Assembly: GCA_002803225.1 (NCBI GenBank) | Contig: NXFV01001958.1 | Span: 18,977-82,976, forward strand | Origin: Gamarada debralockiae | Taxonomy: Eukaryota > Ascomycota > Leotiomycetes > Helotiales > Hyphodiscaceae | DNA: 64,000 nucleotides | Direction of reading: 5' to 3' | Shown: piece after piece, positions 54,076 through 64,000 of the stretch | How the letters are laid out: each line of letters starts with the position of its first letter | Numbering within the stretch: position 1 is the stretch's first letter | The notes under the pieces: generated by a model | What the model was told of the DNA's origin: nothing | Seen by the model: only the letters and a program-made list of their open reading frames with translations | Databases searched by the model: none | Program-made: the position numbers and the translations under genes

Positions 54076-56176
54076 ATGGCAATGAGCTCAAGTGGACCAA
54101 GTTGGAGGATATCAGCGCAACAAGGAAGACCACAAGTTCCAAGACTCACGAGGACCAGCACGCCGAAGTCGAAGGGTGGGTGTATTACTTGCAAGTATAT
54201 CATCCCTTTCCTTTCTCTTCCCATCTCCTCGTCCATTATACCCTTCCCTCGAAACCAAACTTACGAACAATATCAGAGCCCGTCACGTGAAATGCGATGA
54301 AGCGAAACCTTCCGTACGTCAAAACTGTGAAGGCTTCAATGCTTCCTTGTTGGGACTGCAAAAGGCTCGACTCTTCAAACATACCCGCGAACAGACGCTC
54401 TAAACCCCCTTGCCAACAAAGCAATCACTGATTCCCCATCGCCTAGTGTCTCCGCTGTCTCCGCTTCTGGGGGAAATGCAACGGCTACCCACCGCCCAAC
54501 GTCTTCACTCCCCTCCGTTCGACCAAGAGGACAAAATTGGAAGTCGTGAGGCCACTCCTCCCTCGTGTGAAGGAGGGAAGTGATGGAATCATACTCTACC
54601 AAACACCCCCAACCCAGTCGTTCAGGAATGATCAAGAACATCGCTATTTCCAAACCTTCCGCACCGATACCGTGAAGGGGTTGCCGGGGATCTTCAAGAG
54701 TAATCTGTGGGAAAGAGTGATATTGCAGGCTTGTCATGATGAGGAATTCGTCCGCGACGCTGCGGTGGCTATCGGTGCGCTCTCCTCTTGCGGGAGGTCG
54801 TTGTTTGAGGATCCAAACCCAACCCAACTGGCGAACGTCCCGACTGGGACGTCGAGTTATCGGTTTGCGCTGCAGCAGTACGGACAAGCCGTGAAGAAGA
54901 TGCGAAGGTCGATCTCCAGCGACGCTACGCATCTTCGTAAAGCGCTCGTAGGGTGTTTGTTAGTAATTTGTTTCGAGGATCTCCAAGGGAATTATACACA
55001 AGCGCTTACGCATGCGGTGAGTGGGAATCGACTGCTGCAGGGGTGGTTAAGTAAACAGCGTTATCCGGATCCGAAGATGGAAGGGATCGCAAGGTGCGTA
55101 TTCTCGGCTCGTTGGTTCAATTGCGTTTTAAGGGGTGTGAAGAAGGGAGGAAAGAGCAGAGAAGAGCATGTTTGATGTGAAGAGTGACGAGAATATGTAG
55201 TCCGAATAGCCATGTCATTGAAGACGAGCTGGTGCAAGCGTTTAAGAGGTTAGATTTGCAGGTTATGGCGTACGCAGACCCACGGCCCGCTTCTGAGCAC
55301 GAGCGTCTCATGAGGGAGGGAGATATAACGATCCTCTACATGCCAGCTATATTCAAAGATGTCGATGAAGCGCGCCTGTACTGGGAGCTCGTACAAAGGA
55401 GAAGTAGCCATTTCATCGCAACGACAGCAGCGCAGTCGCTCAAAACCGGAAAGAATGTACCGACGACGAGATTTGATTTCGGGACCGGGGAGCCGGCGGT
55501 GCTGTTGCACTTTGAAAGCGAAATCTATAAGTCCCTGCCGATTGTGGGGGATGAGAGGATGCCGCCTGAGTATCGTAAGTATAGTGGGGAGATTGCAAGG
55601 TGGTTTTCGGCCTTTACGCCGTTTTATGGCGGCATTGAGAAGGAGAGGGATGAGAGAGCTTGGATCGCTGCCACGCTTCTACGAATCCACGCTATAACCT
55701 CCGAGATCATGCTCCTTTCCTCTTCATTCGGAGATGAATGCTCACTTGATCGCTTCCTTCCCGAATATAGGGAAATTGTTTCACTCGCAAGACAGATTTC
55801 CGGGTCCCCGTTCTTCGAGATACAGAAATTTAAGTTTGATTTTGGGATCGTGAATCCATTGCGGCTGGTAGCGAAGTGGTGTCGGGAAGGCAAGGTGCGG
55901 AGGGAGGCGATAAGTTTGTTGCGGGAGAGTAAGGTAAGGGAAGGGTGCTACGATGGGTTGATTCAGGCGGGGGTGCAGGAGTGGATTATGGATTTGGAGG
56001 AAGAGGGGCTGGTTTTGGATGAGGATGGGAAAGGAGTTATCAAAGAGGAGATGAGGTGGAGGTTTACGGGTGTTAGGATGGATTGCTTGAGGAGGAGGAC
56101 GGAAGTTAAGGCGGAGAGGTTGGGGAGGAGGGCGAATGGGACGAGGGATGTTAGGGAGAATGTTTTTACTTGGTGA
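54076..56176 (+). pseudogene. Zn(II)2Cys6 transcription factor with damaged N-terminus
   Basis: From ATG 54076 a basic leader (SRKTSTPKSKGG-like, read as RLTRTSTPKSKGG) leads to CITCK, then an 82-bp intron (54195-54276), then ARHVKCDEAKPS. The following Cys-x2-Cys-x6-Cys half is not recoverable in one frame; it reads VRQNCEGF or, one frame away, CWDCKRLD. Another frame break lies near 54535. From there the fungal TF domain is clean: GLPGIFKSNLWERVILQACH, VRDAAVAIGALSSCGRSLFE, LRKALVGCLLVICFEDLQGN; intron 55094-55200; then SPNSHVIEDELVQAFKRLDL to the stop at 56176. The domain is full-length, but without an intact zinc cluster it is probably not a functional DNA-binding factor. MITE family C ends 58 bp upstream of the ATG. 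Confidence 0.7.
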
Positions 56177-56390
56177 ATGAGTAGATGATATAGTGTTTGG
56201 GTTTGATCTGGAGGAGAAGGGAAGACCAGACTTGAGAAAGATTTGATCTCGATATCGAAGTTGGAGAGAACTGTAGGGAGATATGGCCCGGGGAGCGAAT
56301 ATTTGCAATGCTCGATAACGATTGAACGATAATACCAAGATCGGGAAACACAATGGAACTTTCAATACTTGTATCTGTTGTCCTTATTGT

Positions 56391-56452
56391 CTTCTCGTTG
56401 TCGATAATCTTCTCGTTGTTGATAATCTTCTCGTTGTTGATAATCTTCTTGA
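56391..56452 (+). repeat. 18-bp tandem repeat, about 3.5 copies
   Basis: The unit is CTTCTCGTTGTTGATAAT; the first copy has one change (GTC) and the last is partial (CTTCTTGAT). Confidence 0.9.
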
Positions 56453-57541
56453 TACCAAAGTTTGGTCCGTTATGTGTTGAACAGTAGAACTATCCAACAC
56501 CGCTTGGCAGCACAGACAAGGACGGGCTTTTCACAGAGCGTAGCAGACTCTGCGAGAAGTTCTCACACCAAACCTTGACAAGGGTCCAGAGGAGGTGGAT
56601 ATGCCTCGGTGTACTGTAGATCCCTTGGGTCATTGCTAATAATCTCAATGAGGCGTATTGCGGAGACTTTATACGTCGATTCCGGCGTCTCGCCGTGTTG
56701 ATACTTCTAAAGTAGCCAACCTGGTTGTGCGAATGAGGCTTTTGCTGCACATCTGAGTGTAAGCAATGCCTTGCCGCTCCCTGGATCGACCAATCACGCT
56801 GAGCGACTAAAGATGGGAGTTTCGCTGCACAATTGAGTTTCTCACACGGCAGTGTCCAAGTAAAGGAAAAGTTCGGCTCTTAACTACCTTTGATATCCAA
56901 GTTCAGCTGCTGTGTCCCAGACCGTATTGCTTTTTGCTCAACCGTTTCATCGGGTCGTACCAAGGGACGGAGTATTTGTTGGCATTTGGAACTTGCTATG
57001 CATGTCTGAGTTGCTGTCAGTCCACGTACCCTGGGGCTGTGATACTTTGAGACATGTCTCTCAAGCCACAAACAGGAGCCACAAGTCAGCCCACAAACAC
57101 GAGAGGGCGAAAAGAAGGCGAATGTAACATTAGAGATCTCTAGCCCACTTATATCAATAATACGCAGATATTGTCCACCTATCAAAGAATTTCAAGAAGT
57201 AAAAATCTGTAAGACGGAGAGATGTTCTGCAACTCCTTCCCATGATTTGCTGGTAGATGATTTGATGAGGAAGGAAGGAAGGAAGCATAGGCCACCTTTA
57301 TGCAAACCCTCGTCCAAGAATAGAAAGCTCGTGCATAAGTGCATTGGCCGTGCATAATAAAAAGCGGTCTGCGTTCCCCGCCCACGGGCTATGATCGACC
57401 AAGATCTGGCAGACACGGCACGGAAGATATTTGCCTGCGAGGTGGGAGAGGAGATCTTGGTTTCTTGTAGCGAATATCTTTTGGATGTTTCATGTTTTGT
57501 ATCTTCTGGATTGATATTTTGTATTTTTTTGGTGATTTAGA

Positions 57542-57571
57542 GAGCTTGAGCTTGAGCTTGAGCTTGAGCTT
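57542..57571 (+). repeat. GAGCTT hexamer microsatellite, 5 copies
   Basis: GAGCTT/AGCTTG repeated with a final AGCTTT. Non-coding context. Confidence 0.9.
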
Positions 57572-58844
57572 TGACTTGGGTCAGCTCGTATCGGTGCTTT
57601 TTGTTGCAACAAGAAGCGGGGAACGACAGGATTAGAAGAGTGACGTAGGAACTCCGATAAGCTTTTCTCGCCGCAAAGAGCTGGGATTTGGGATCGATAT
57701 GCACGAGTTGATTGTTGTCGGGTCTCCGGCATCGTATCATGAAACCATTGTCGTGGAGCTATCTTTCCTTGGTACCGAGAAAAACAGATACATTTGAGTT
57801 CGCATGTGAAGAGAATCCAAGCTGGGAGTTGCGTGTATTACGAGTAAGCTTGTGGGGCGTTGTGCGAAGACGACAAGGTCTTTGCTGTGAGCCGACGACG
57901 AGGGTTTCCATGAATAAATCGGAAGAGATGCAGAATACGTTGATACTGTAGGGATATGGTGAGTAACAGTTTCATGGATATCTCTTCTCCAGTCGGATAT
58001 CGGTACGCGGAAAAAGAGCCTGGGCTGCATGGTGAAAAGACCCACGCAAGATGACTTGCTTGATGCCAGAACGTGTTCAAAAGTTGGTGATAGCTTGCTT
58101 TGGACCAACGACAGCTCAATTAGTGCCATCTGCTACAGTAGGACTTCTCGAAGCAAGTAAGGAGACAAGCGGCTTGTACTGTAGATATCGGAACTACAAA
58201 GATCCCATATCCAGTACGTGCCTCCCTCGTATTTATTCTTTCGTGAACGTACGAGAAACCGCTCATGTTTCCATGAGAGACAAACATCCAACCACCATTC
58301 AATTGAATTTCGATTCCTTCCTTTTTGTCAATCAATTGAACTCGCCTTATCCATTCGTTTTGGAAAGGGATACTTGACTGGATTCCTACGCCATTCAATC
58401 GGTACTTTTATTGCAAGGTAAGGTAAGGATTTCTCCAAGATTGGTGTTCGACTGCCATGGAATTTTGAGAAAAACGAGAAAATCCGCTCCAAAAACTCCA
58501 GTGCAAGGGTCTCACGGCCCACGCAACCCTTGTCAGGCCATGCAGCCCCACCTCACATGCCTGCCTGCTGTTCGTCGTCGGAAACCCAGCCACTCAACCA
58601 AGCATAGGGAAGGTGCCAATTGAAGCAAACAGAGAGAGGGCATATCGCCTCACCTCCCCCAGCCCAATTGAACATCGTCACCTGGAACTCCTCCTCACTT
58701 TTGCCTCCTCTCGGCCAAGTTGTCATTCGTTCAAGGTCACTTGTGCATATAGTTTCCCTCTCCCGTCTCCACAATCACGTTCGCTCCACACTACCGCGAT
58801 ACTGATTCACCGTGGCTTTCTTGGGCCACTTTTGGGTACCCAGC

Positions 58845-60810
58845 ATGAATTCAGCTAATGGCGAAGACACCAGAGATTTGGAGAGCGAGCCTCTTTATCA
58901 CCCGACAATATATTCGATCGACGAGAAACAGCACTTGAAAGCAGAAGACAAGAAGAAGTCCGACAAGATGTCAAAGCTACAGCACTGCATCTTCACCGTC
59001 CTCCTCCTCTGCCTCATCACTGTCGGAGTTATCTGTGCGACCTTGCCCAACAGCCCTCCGGAAGATGCTGCTCAACGTCTTTCGCCAGAACAGAGCCGGT
59101 TCCAAGAACTTCTCAACACCATCGACCCCTCTGCCCTCCATGAGGTCCTACACGAGAATATGAAGGATAAATATCAGCATGGTGTCTTTCAGGAAGATAA
59201 GTCTGCGGTGGAGGTTATACATCAGCAGAATGCGGAGATGGCAGAGAGCTTGATTGAATTAGCAAAGAGACAGGCAACTAGTTCTGGAAATGGGACGGTG
59301 GTCACAACTACGGCTGTTACGACGACAGGTGTGGTTGTGACATCTACGGATTCTCTTACCAGCACACCAAACTCCACGCCTCACACTACGCCGTCGGATA
59401 CTCAGTCCTCTGTAGCACCAACAAGTCAGCAATCTACCTCTGTTCCAGAGTCTTCCACCCCGTCCTCGGCCCCCTCTTCGACTGTCACACAGGCCTCAAC
59501 ATCAACTGCTCCGACAACCTCAGCGCGCCCCTCCAGTTCAGAGTCAAAGCCAGTCTCGACTACTCCTACGCCGACATCCAAAGGTACGTATCCAAACAGG
59601 CGATCTCTCGTCTATCCTTTTGCTCCTGCCTCTTCGACGGCCCATATGACAATTGTGATATGTCTCCTGTGAATTCTTCCACTAGTATTGCGTCTCCCTA
59701 TGCATTCTCTAGTTCGGTCTCCTCTCCTATGAATGTTACCAATTATACTTCGAGTTCTTTGATTCCTTATATGGCGGCTCCGAGCTCTGTTCCGGCGAAT
59801 ACAACTTCTTCGAGTCCTGCATCGTCTCAATATGCTTTGGCTCCAACAAGCTCCGTTTTGCTGAATAGGACGATGAGCGCTACTCCAAATGTTGCTTCTT
59901 CTGCAGTTTTACCAGGACTTTGTTGGCGCGATGGATATGTTGCATGTGCTGCGGCTCCTACGAAGTCTGTTCCGGCGAATGCAACTTCTATGGACGCAAC
60001 GTCTTCTCCGTACGCTGCGGCTCCTACAAGCTCTATTATGCTGAAAACGGCTTCGAGCGCTGCGCCAAATGTTACTGCGTCTGCTGTTCCGTCGAATACA
60101 TCTGCTCGAGCTCTACATCTACTCCATATGTTGCAGCTCCTTCAAGCTCTGTTCCGGCAAGCACAACATCTGCAGCTCTGCCGATACTTTGTTTGCGCGA
60201 TGGATCTGCTGCATGTGCGGCAGCTCCCACAATGGCTGCTATGGCGAATACGACTTCTTCGAGCGCTGCACCATATGCAGCGGCTCCAAGTTCCGTTTCG
60301 TCCAATTCGAGTTCTGCGTCTCTTCCCTACGCTTCTTCTCCTCTGTCAAATTCAACATCTCCAATCGTTTCAAAATCCACCTCAAACAGCACAACTCCTG
60401 TACCCTCTGGTTATTGTTTTAATAACTTAACTTCAGGCTCCTCATCTCCTACCAATTCCTCGAGCCCAGCTAAATCTAGTCTTTCTACCACGCGTTCTTC
60501 AGGTTCCTCTAACACGCCTATAGTCTCTACATCCCAATCTCCATCTCAATCACAAGCCGAAACAAACACCACGCCTTCGAGCTCGCGAACTACGATCTAC
60601 ACCACTACAATGGCCAACGGCGCCTTAACTACCGTTACATCAGTTACAGTCATCCCGGCTGGTCAGGCGGATCAGACGGCTGGAGGATCGGGCGCTGCTA
60701 CAACGAGTAAAAGCAATGCCAGTTTGCAGACTGGCGGAGCAGGCAGGATGGAGGTTGAACTTGGCGCTATTCTGGGTGCGGTGGGCATGGTGGTTGTGGG
60801 TGCGTTATGA
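58845..60810 (+). CDS. Ser/Thr-rich repeat protein, probably GPI-anchored
   Basis: Two starts are possible: ATG 58845 gives a 41-residue charged tail before the hydrophobic segment; ATG 58968 gives MSKLQHCIFTVLLLCLITVG, a good signal peptide. A Kex2-type site KR follows in ELAKRQATSSGNG. Then a long Ser/Thr/Pro stalk with imperfect Ala/Ser/Pro repeats of the type SSPYAAAPTSS and VPANATS. The C-terminus is hydrophobic (ELGAILGAVGMVVVGAL), as in GPI signals. The pattern fits a secreted cell-wall mannoprotein. The coding frame changes twice: near 59590-59690, where an intron starting GTACGT at 59584 is likely but its acceptor is unclear, and near 60100 inside the repeats, without a visible intron. 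The gene may therefore be broken or contain a repeat-length frameshift. Confidence 0.6.
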
Positions 60811-61708
60811 TAAGAGGAGGAGATGAATGCATAGAAGGGTACACTCTTGACGAGGAGTTTTGGTTTTTGCACTGCATAGCATGGCGCGGGTCGGTCGGTC
60901 ATTTCAACTAATGTCTCTCCCTTTTACGATCGCTACGGCCGGTACACACGAATCTTTACATTGGATGGATCGATGATGAGGGAATAGAGTTGGATGGAAA
61001 ATCCGTTGGGTGGGGATTGTGGTTGCACAGCAAGGCATAGTCCCATGCGAAGGGGACGAAGCAGGGATGAATATGCTATGCGTACGGAGGAAGATATGGG
61101 ATATGGAAGGAGAAGTAATCGCTGGTTTGCCATCAGGATTCGTGCATATTTGCTCGGAAGACAAAAGTCGCTGCTTTGGCAAGCAATGCTAATGCTAATG
61201 CATGGAATACAAATACAACGTACTGTACATCGACCGAAACTATTCTCCAACATTCAATCGTGATATCAGTATTCGTTGCTTCAATGCTAGGACTCGGATT
61301 CAAGGCAGTTACGCTATGCTACGACCGCGGAACAAAAGTACAGCACCAATACCAAAGCGTCGCACTTTTGATCTAAATGTTGCCGCTGAGATTCTTCTTG
61401 GGTATGGTCGCCGTATTGTTGACAGCTCAAGCTCAAACGTTCGTAAGGCTATCAAACATCTCGTATTCAAGAACTGCATAATCAGGGTACAGTGTTTCAA
61501 AACCTCGTATTGTCCATGGCTTTGTCCTCTAGCTAGTGTCTGTTCGCGTTAAGGTTCGTCCACAACTCCGGCTCCCAGTAAAGCATGGTAATCCGTATCC
61601 GCATTTGCCAACCATGCCACTGCCTAAGCTCCCCTCCGCCAGAACACCCATGAATATACGACCGACCCCCTCCGATCCAGCCCAAAGTAATCCCTCCCGA
61701 AACAAGTC
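60811..61708. other. convergent intergenic, nothing recognised
   Basis: Between the 3' ends of the repeat protein and the FAM32A homolog. No coherent frame. Confidence 0.5.
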
Positions 61709-62191
61709 TTATCCCGGCCCAATCCTAGGCATATCATGATGCTCACTCAACGTACTGAGATATTTATTCAGTTCCTCCACGCGCTGCTTATGTGTTTTTA
61801 CGCCTTCACGGGCTAGACGATCTTGTAACTGCAGACATCAAATCAGCCTTCATCCCATAGCCATAGCCAAATATAGATCAAGAGGACGTACGCGTTTTCT
61901 CCGCACCTCCTCATACTGCCTCTGACTCGCCGTCTTGCCATCATCGCCTCGGGGTTCTAGTTCCTTTAACTCTGCCTCACTTAAGCCCTTTGTATCTTCC
62001 CCATCTTTGGCTTTACTGGCCTCGGCATCTTCCTCCTCCAGAGCTTTTTGAAGAGCGCTCTTCTGCGGATCGGATTCGGAGGTGTCTTTGGGTGTCTTGG
62101 GCTTTTTCTTCTTCTTCGTCACGCCGGTGGGTTTGCTCCCCTTGAGCTTTAAGCCGCCGCGGATTATGGGCGCGTATTCATCGGATGGCAT
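61709..62191 (-). CDS. FAM32A / DUF1754-family nuclear protein
   Basis: Complement join(61709..61828, 61892..62191), 139 residues, with a 63-bp intron (GTACGT...GTCTGCAG). Typical order: IIRGGLKLKGSKPTGV, a Lys run (KKKKKPK), an acidic middle, KTASQRQYEEVRRKRLQDRL (across the splice), and the highly conserved end KTHKQRVEELNKYLSTLSEH then DMPRIGPG. FAM32A is a small basic eukaryotic protein found in the human spliceosome C* complex, where its C-terminal tail reaches the active site. The conserved tail here is intact. Nuclear localisation is expected from the Lys run. Confidence 0.9.
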
Positions 62192-63491
62192 GGTGGCGGT
62201 CCAGCTCCAGTTCTAAGGGAGCAGCATTGGTCGGTGTGAAGGTTGTGAGGGGAAGGGAGATCGGGTGAAGCGCGCGTGAATTTGGCGCCGAGTGGAAAAT
62301 TGTTTCGCCGAGCGAGAGACTTCCCTTGTCTTGTCGGGTTTGCGGGTTTGGTCGAAATAAGCTTTGTACTTTCCTTTCATAACTTTATTACTGAATATGA
62401 CTTAATTGAGAGCTTTCATATGCCTTGCTGCTGGGAAACGATGGCAACTGTCTCCTGATATCCACTTGTGAATCGTGCTTTGGCTTTGGCAAGTTGTCAA
62501 GACGAGTATCCTCTCCCGTGCTTAAGATGATTTCTGAAAAAACGGTTTCAAATGTTGGAGTACCCAAGGCTTGGATCCAAGCTGGTCTTTATCCTTGGAG
62601 CTTGACTGCCTTCCCAAGTTCAGTGTCTTCCTCTGCGTTCCTTGAAATCAGAAAATTCTGTGCCCAAGATTTTGTTCTCTCAGATTCCTTTATGCTGCGA
62701 TCTAGGCGTTATTTTAACTATGGACTTGTAATTGCTTTATGGCCTTCTTTTGTTTTGTACGCCTCTTCCAGGATTTCGCTGACGGAAAGTCCCACGATGG
62801 GGAGGCCTGTTCGCTCTTCTTTCTACGAGTGTCTGGCGTCGCACTTGCGCGCTCCACCTTGAAATATGTAAGCTTTATATATCTAGTTGTAAGTCAAGAA
62901 GGCTTGAAGTTTTTGATGGAATATTACGACTGTAAGTCTCGTGATGCGATACCTGCTTATATAATGACGAGTTTCTAGCGTTGCGCTGTGAACTCCACAT
63001 GTGATTGTCGAGTTATTTTTGATCGAATCTAGTTGAAAAGTTATATTTGAAATCATTTTTACGTCTTGTCGTGCATCATTAACGTTTGCGCCAATTAAAA
63101 CTTGACATATCCGAGACGCTTGCATTATCTGTTGCTCCAGTTGCACAGACAGTGAGGCCCGATCAACTGCTGTCACATATTATCCTTGTCCCTAGACTGG
63201 CTGAAAGTTTAAATTAATTTCTCATTGTCCACTACACCTACAAGTCAAAGTTGTTGCAGGGCAGGTAAAAGGTTTGCCGTTAACAGAGGGGGATGGTGAA
63301 TGAACTGTCTAGAATATTCTACCTAGAAATATCTAGCATTTGTCACCACTACTTGACTATAACATTCTAGTACAGCCACAGATCCTACCCATACTATATA
63401 AACATCAGCTCCCCCAAGCTCCTCTTTATCAAGTTATTATAGAGATATGATATAAATGTTTAAATAAATGAATAGTAGCTAACAAAGTATG
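62192..63491. other. intergenic, AT-rich, nothing recognised
   Basis: No coherent frame. The region next to the ankyrin gene (about 63200-63490) is AT-rich and probably its 3' flank. Confidence 0.5.
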
Positions 63492-64000
63492 TCATTGAGC
63501 TTGGGTAACAGAAGTAAGTAGCTTTATTATACTCTCATGACCATTCTCTGCTGCCAATAACAGCGGCGTCCGACTTTTGTTATCTTTTGACTCAACGTCA
63601 GCGCCTGCTGCAAGCAGCAGCTTGACGACAGCCTCGTGCCCGTTCTTGGCTGCCCATGACAGCGGCGTCTGGCTATAGTTATCCTTCGACTCAACGTCAG
63701 CGTCGCCCGTCTCGAGCAGCAGCTTGACAATAGCCTTGTGTCCGCTCCCGGCTGCATACAACAGCGGCGTCCAACTATAGCTATCTTTTGATTCAACATC
63801 AGCGCCCGCTGCAAGCAGCAGCTTGACGACAGCCTCGTGCCCGCTCTTCGCTGCCCATAACAGCGGTGTCTGTCTGTAGTTATCTTTTGACTCAACGTCT
63901 GCGTCGCCCGTCTCGAGCAGCAGCTTGACAACAGCCTCGTGTCCGCTCCCGGCTGCATACAACAGCGGCGTCCAACTATAGCTATCTTTTGACTCAACAT
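63492..64000 (-). CDS. ankyrin-repeat protein, C-terminal end (truncated by window edge)
   Basis: Open from the right edge, stop at 63492. At least five ankyrin repeats: TPLLYAAGSGHEAVVKLLL, TPLLWAAKSGHEAVVKLLL, TPLLYAAGSGHKAIVKLLL, TPLSWAAKNGHEAVVKLLL, TPLLLAAENGHESIIKLL, ending SVTQAQ. Repeats of 34 and 33 residues alternate (ETGDADVESKD then AAGADVESKD), so the real unit is a 67-residue (201-bp) pair with near-identical copies. In fungi such arrays are often the C-terminus of NLR-like (STAND) proteins with an NACHT or NB-ARC domain, but that part would lie outside the window. Confidence 0.85.
   Translation of the reverse strand, partial: VESKDSYSWTPLLYAAGSGHEAVVKLLLETGDADVESKDNYRQTPLLWAAKSGHEAVVKLLLAAGADVESKDSYSWTPLLYAAGSGHKAIVKLLLETGDADVESKDNYSQTPLSWAAKNGHEAVVKLLLAAGADVESKDNKSRTPLLLAAENGHESIIKLLTSVTQAQ

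Larger units (their letters stand above)
56177..58844. other. 2.7 kb without recognised gene
   Basis: Many short frames, none coherent. It holds an 18-bp tandem repeat and a GAGCTT hexamer repeat (listed separately), and the C-rich leader of the next gene from about 58550. Confidence 0.5.

Noticed and set aside
1..64000. tRNA genes, rRNA genes, CRISPR arrays, prokaryotic operons
   Set aside because: I looked for TPsiC-arm-like GGTTCRANTCC contexts, rRNA-like blocks and regular direct repeats with spacers, and saw none that could be supported.

Overview
The window is nuclear DNA of a filamentous ascomycete (Pezizomycotina). The composition of the gene set (several 2EXR-domain proteins, Zn(II)2Cys6 and C2H2 regulators, a trifunctional trpC) and the short GT-AG introns of about 50-70 bp with CTAAC/CTGAC-like branch sites show this. 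A Leotiomycete (Sclerotinia/Botrytis relative) is my best guess, but it is an inference. There is no prokaryotic, viral or organellar signal.

Layout. 0-7.5 kb is a graveyard: a broken gene end, three tandem 2EXR paralogs on the minus strand that are all frame-disrupted (one carries a 256-bp MITE with a TA target duplication), and a quercetinase-like cupin pseudogene that faces an intact alpha/beta hydrolase across a divergent promoter. 9-10 kb holds KTI12. 10.1-15.9 kb is mostly decayed sequence (a RING-like fragment, a stop-ridden gene, a MITE, coding-like islands). 16-18 kb has a C2H2 regulator with a 3'-UTR intron. 18.8-25 kb has half of an MFS transporter (pseudogene), then a Zn(II)2Cys6 regulator divergent from an intact monocarboxylate-type MFS transporter. 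25.4-41.3 kb is a dense housekeeping block: phosphatidylserine decarboxylase, the SNARE USE1, a BRCT plus WGR-like protein, trpC, and NUP188 in ten exons. 41.5-43.0 kb is a decayed Tc1-like transposon with perfect 44-bp terminal repeats. 43-52.4 kb has an intact 2EXR gene, a hypothetical gene, a small cupin, TIM9 and a RhoGAP protein. 53-56 kb has two MITEs beside a damaged Zn(II)2Cys6 gene. 58.8-60.8 kb encodes a Ser/Thr-rich, probably GPI-anchored repeat protein. FAM32A and a truncated ankyrin-repeat gene close the window.

I worked out exon boundaries by hand for KTI12, the C2H2 gene, the 10-exon Zn2Cys6 gene, the MFS, phosphatidylserine decarboxylase, USE1, BRCT/WGR, trpC, NUP188, the cupin, TIM9, RhoGAP and FAM32A genes; in each case the exon lengths sum to a multiple of three.

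The most unusual signal is in NUP188. Most of its nine introns carry copies of a roughly 25-nt imperfect palindrome of the form AATCGTTCA-N6-TGAGCGATT, sometimes three or four per intron and often directly before the branch site. Two further copies lie outside the gene (after the MFS gene and just before the USE1 start). This looks like an introner-like or hairpin-repeat family that colonised one gene.
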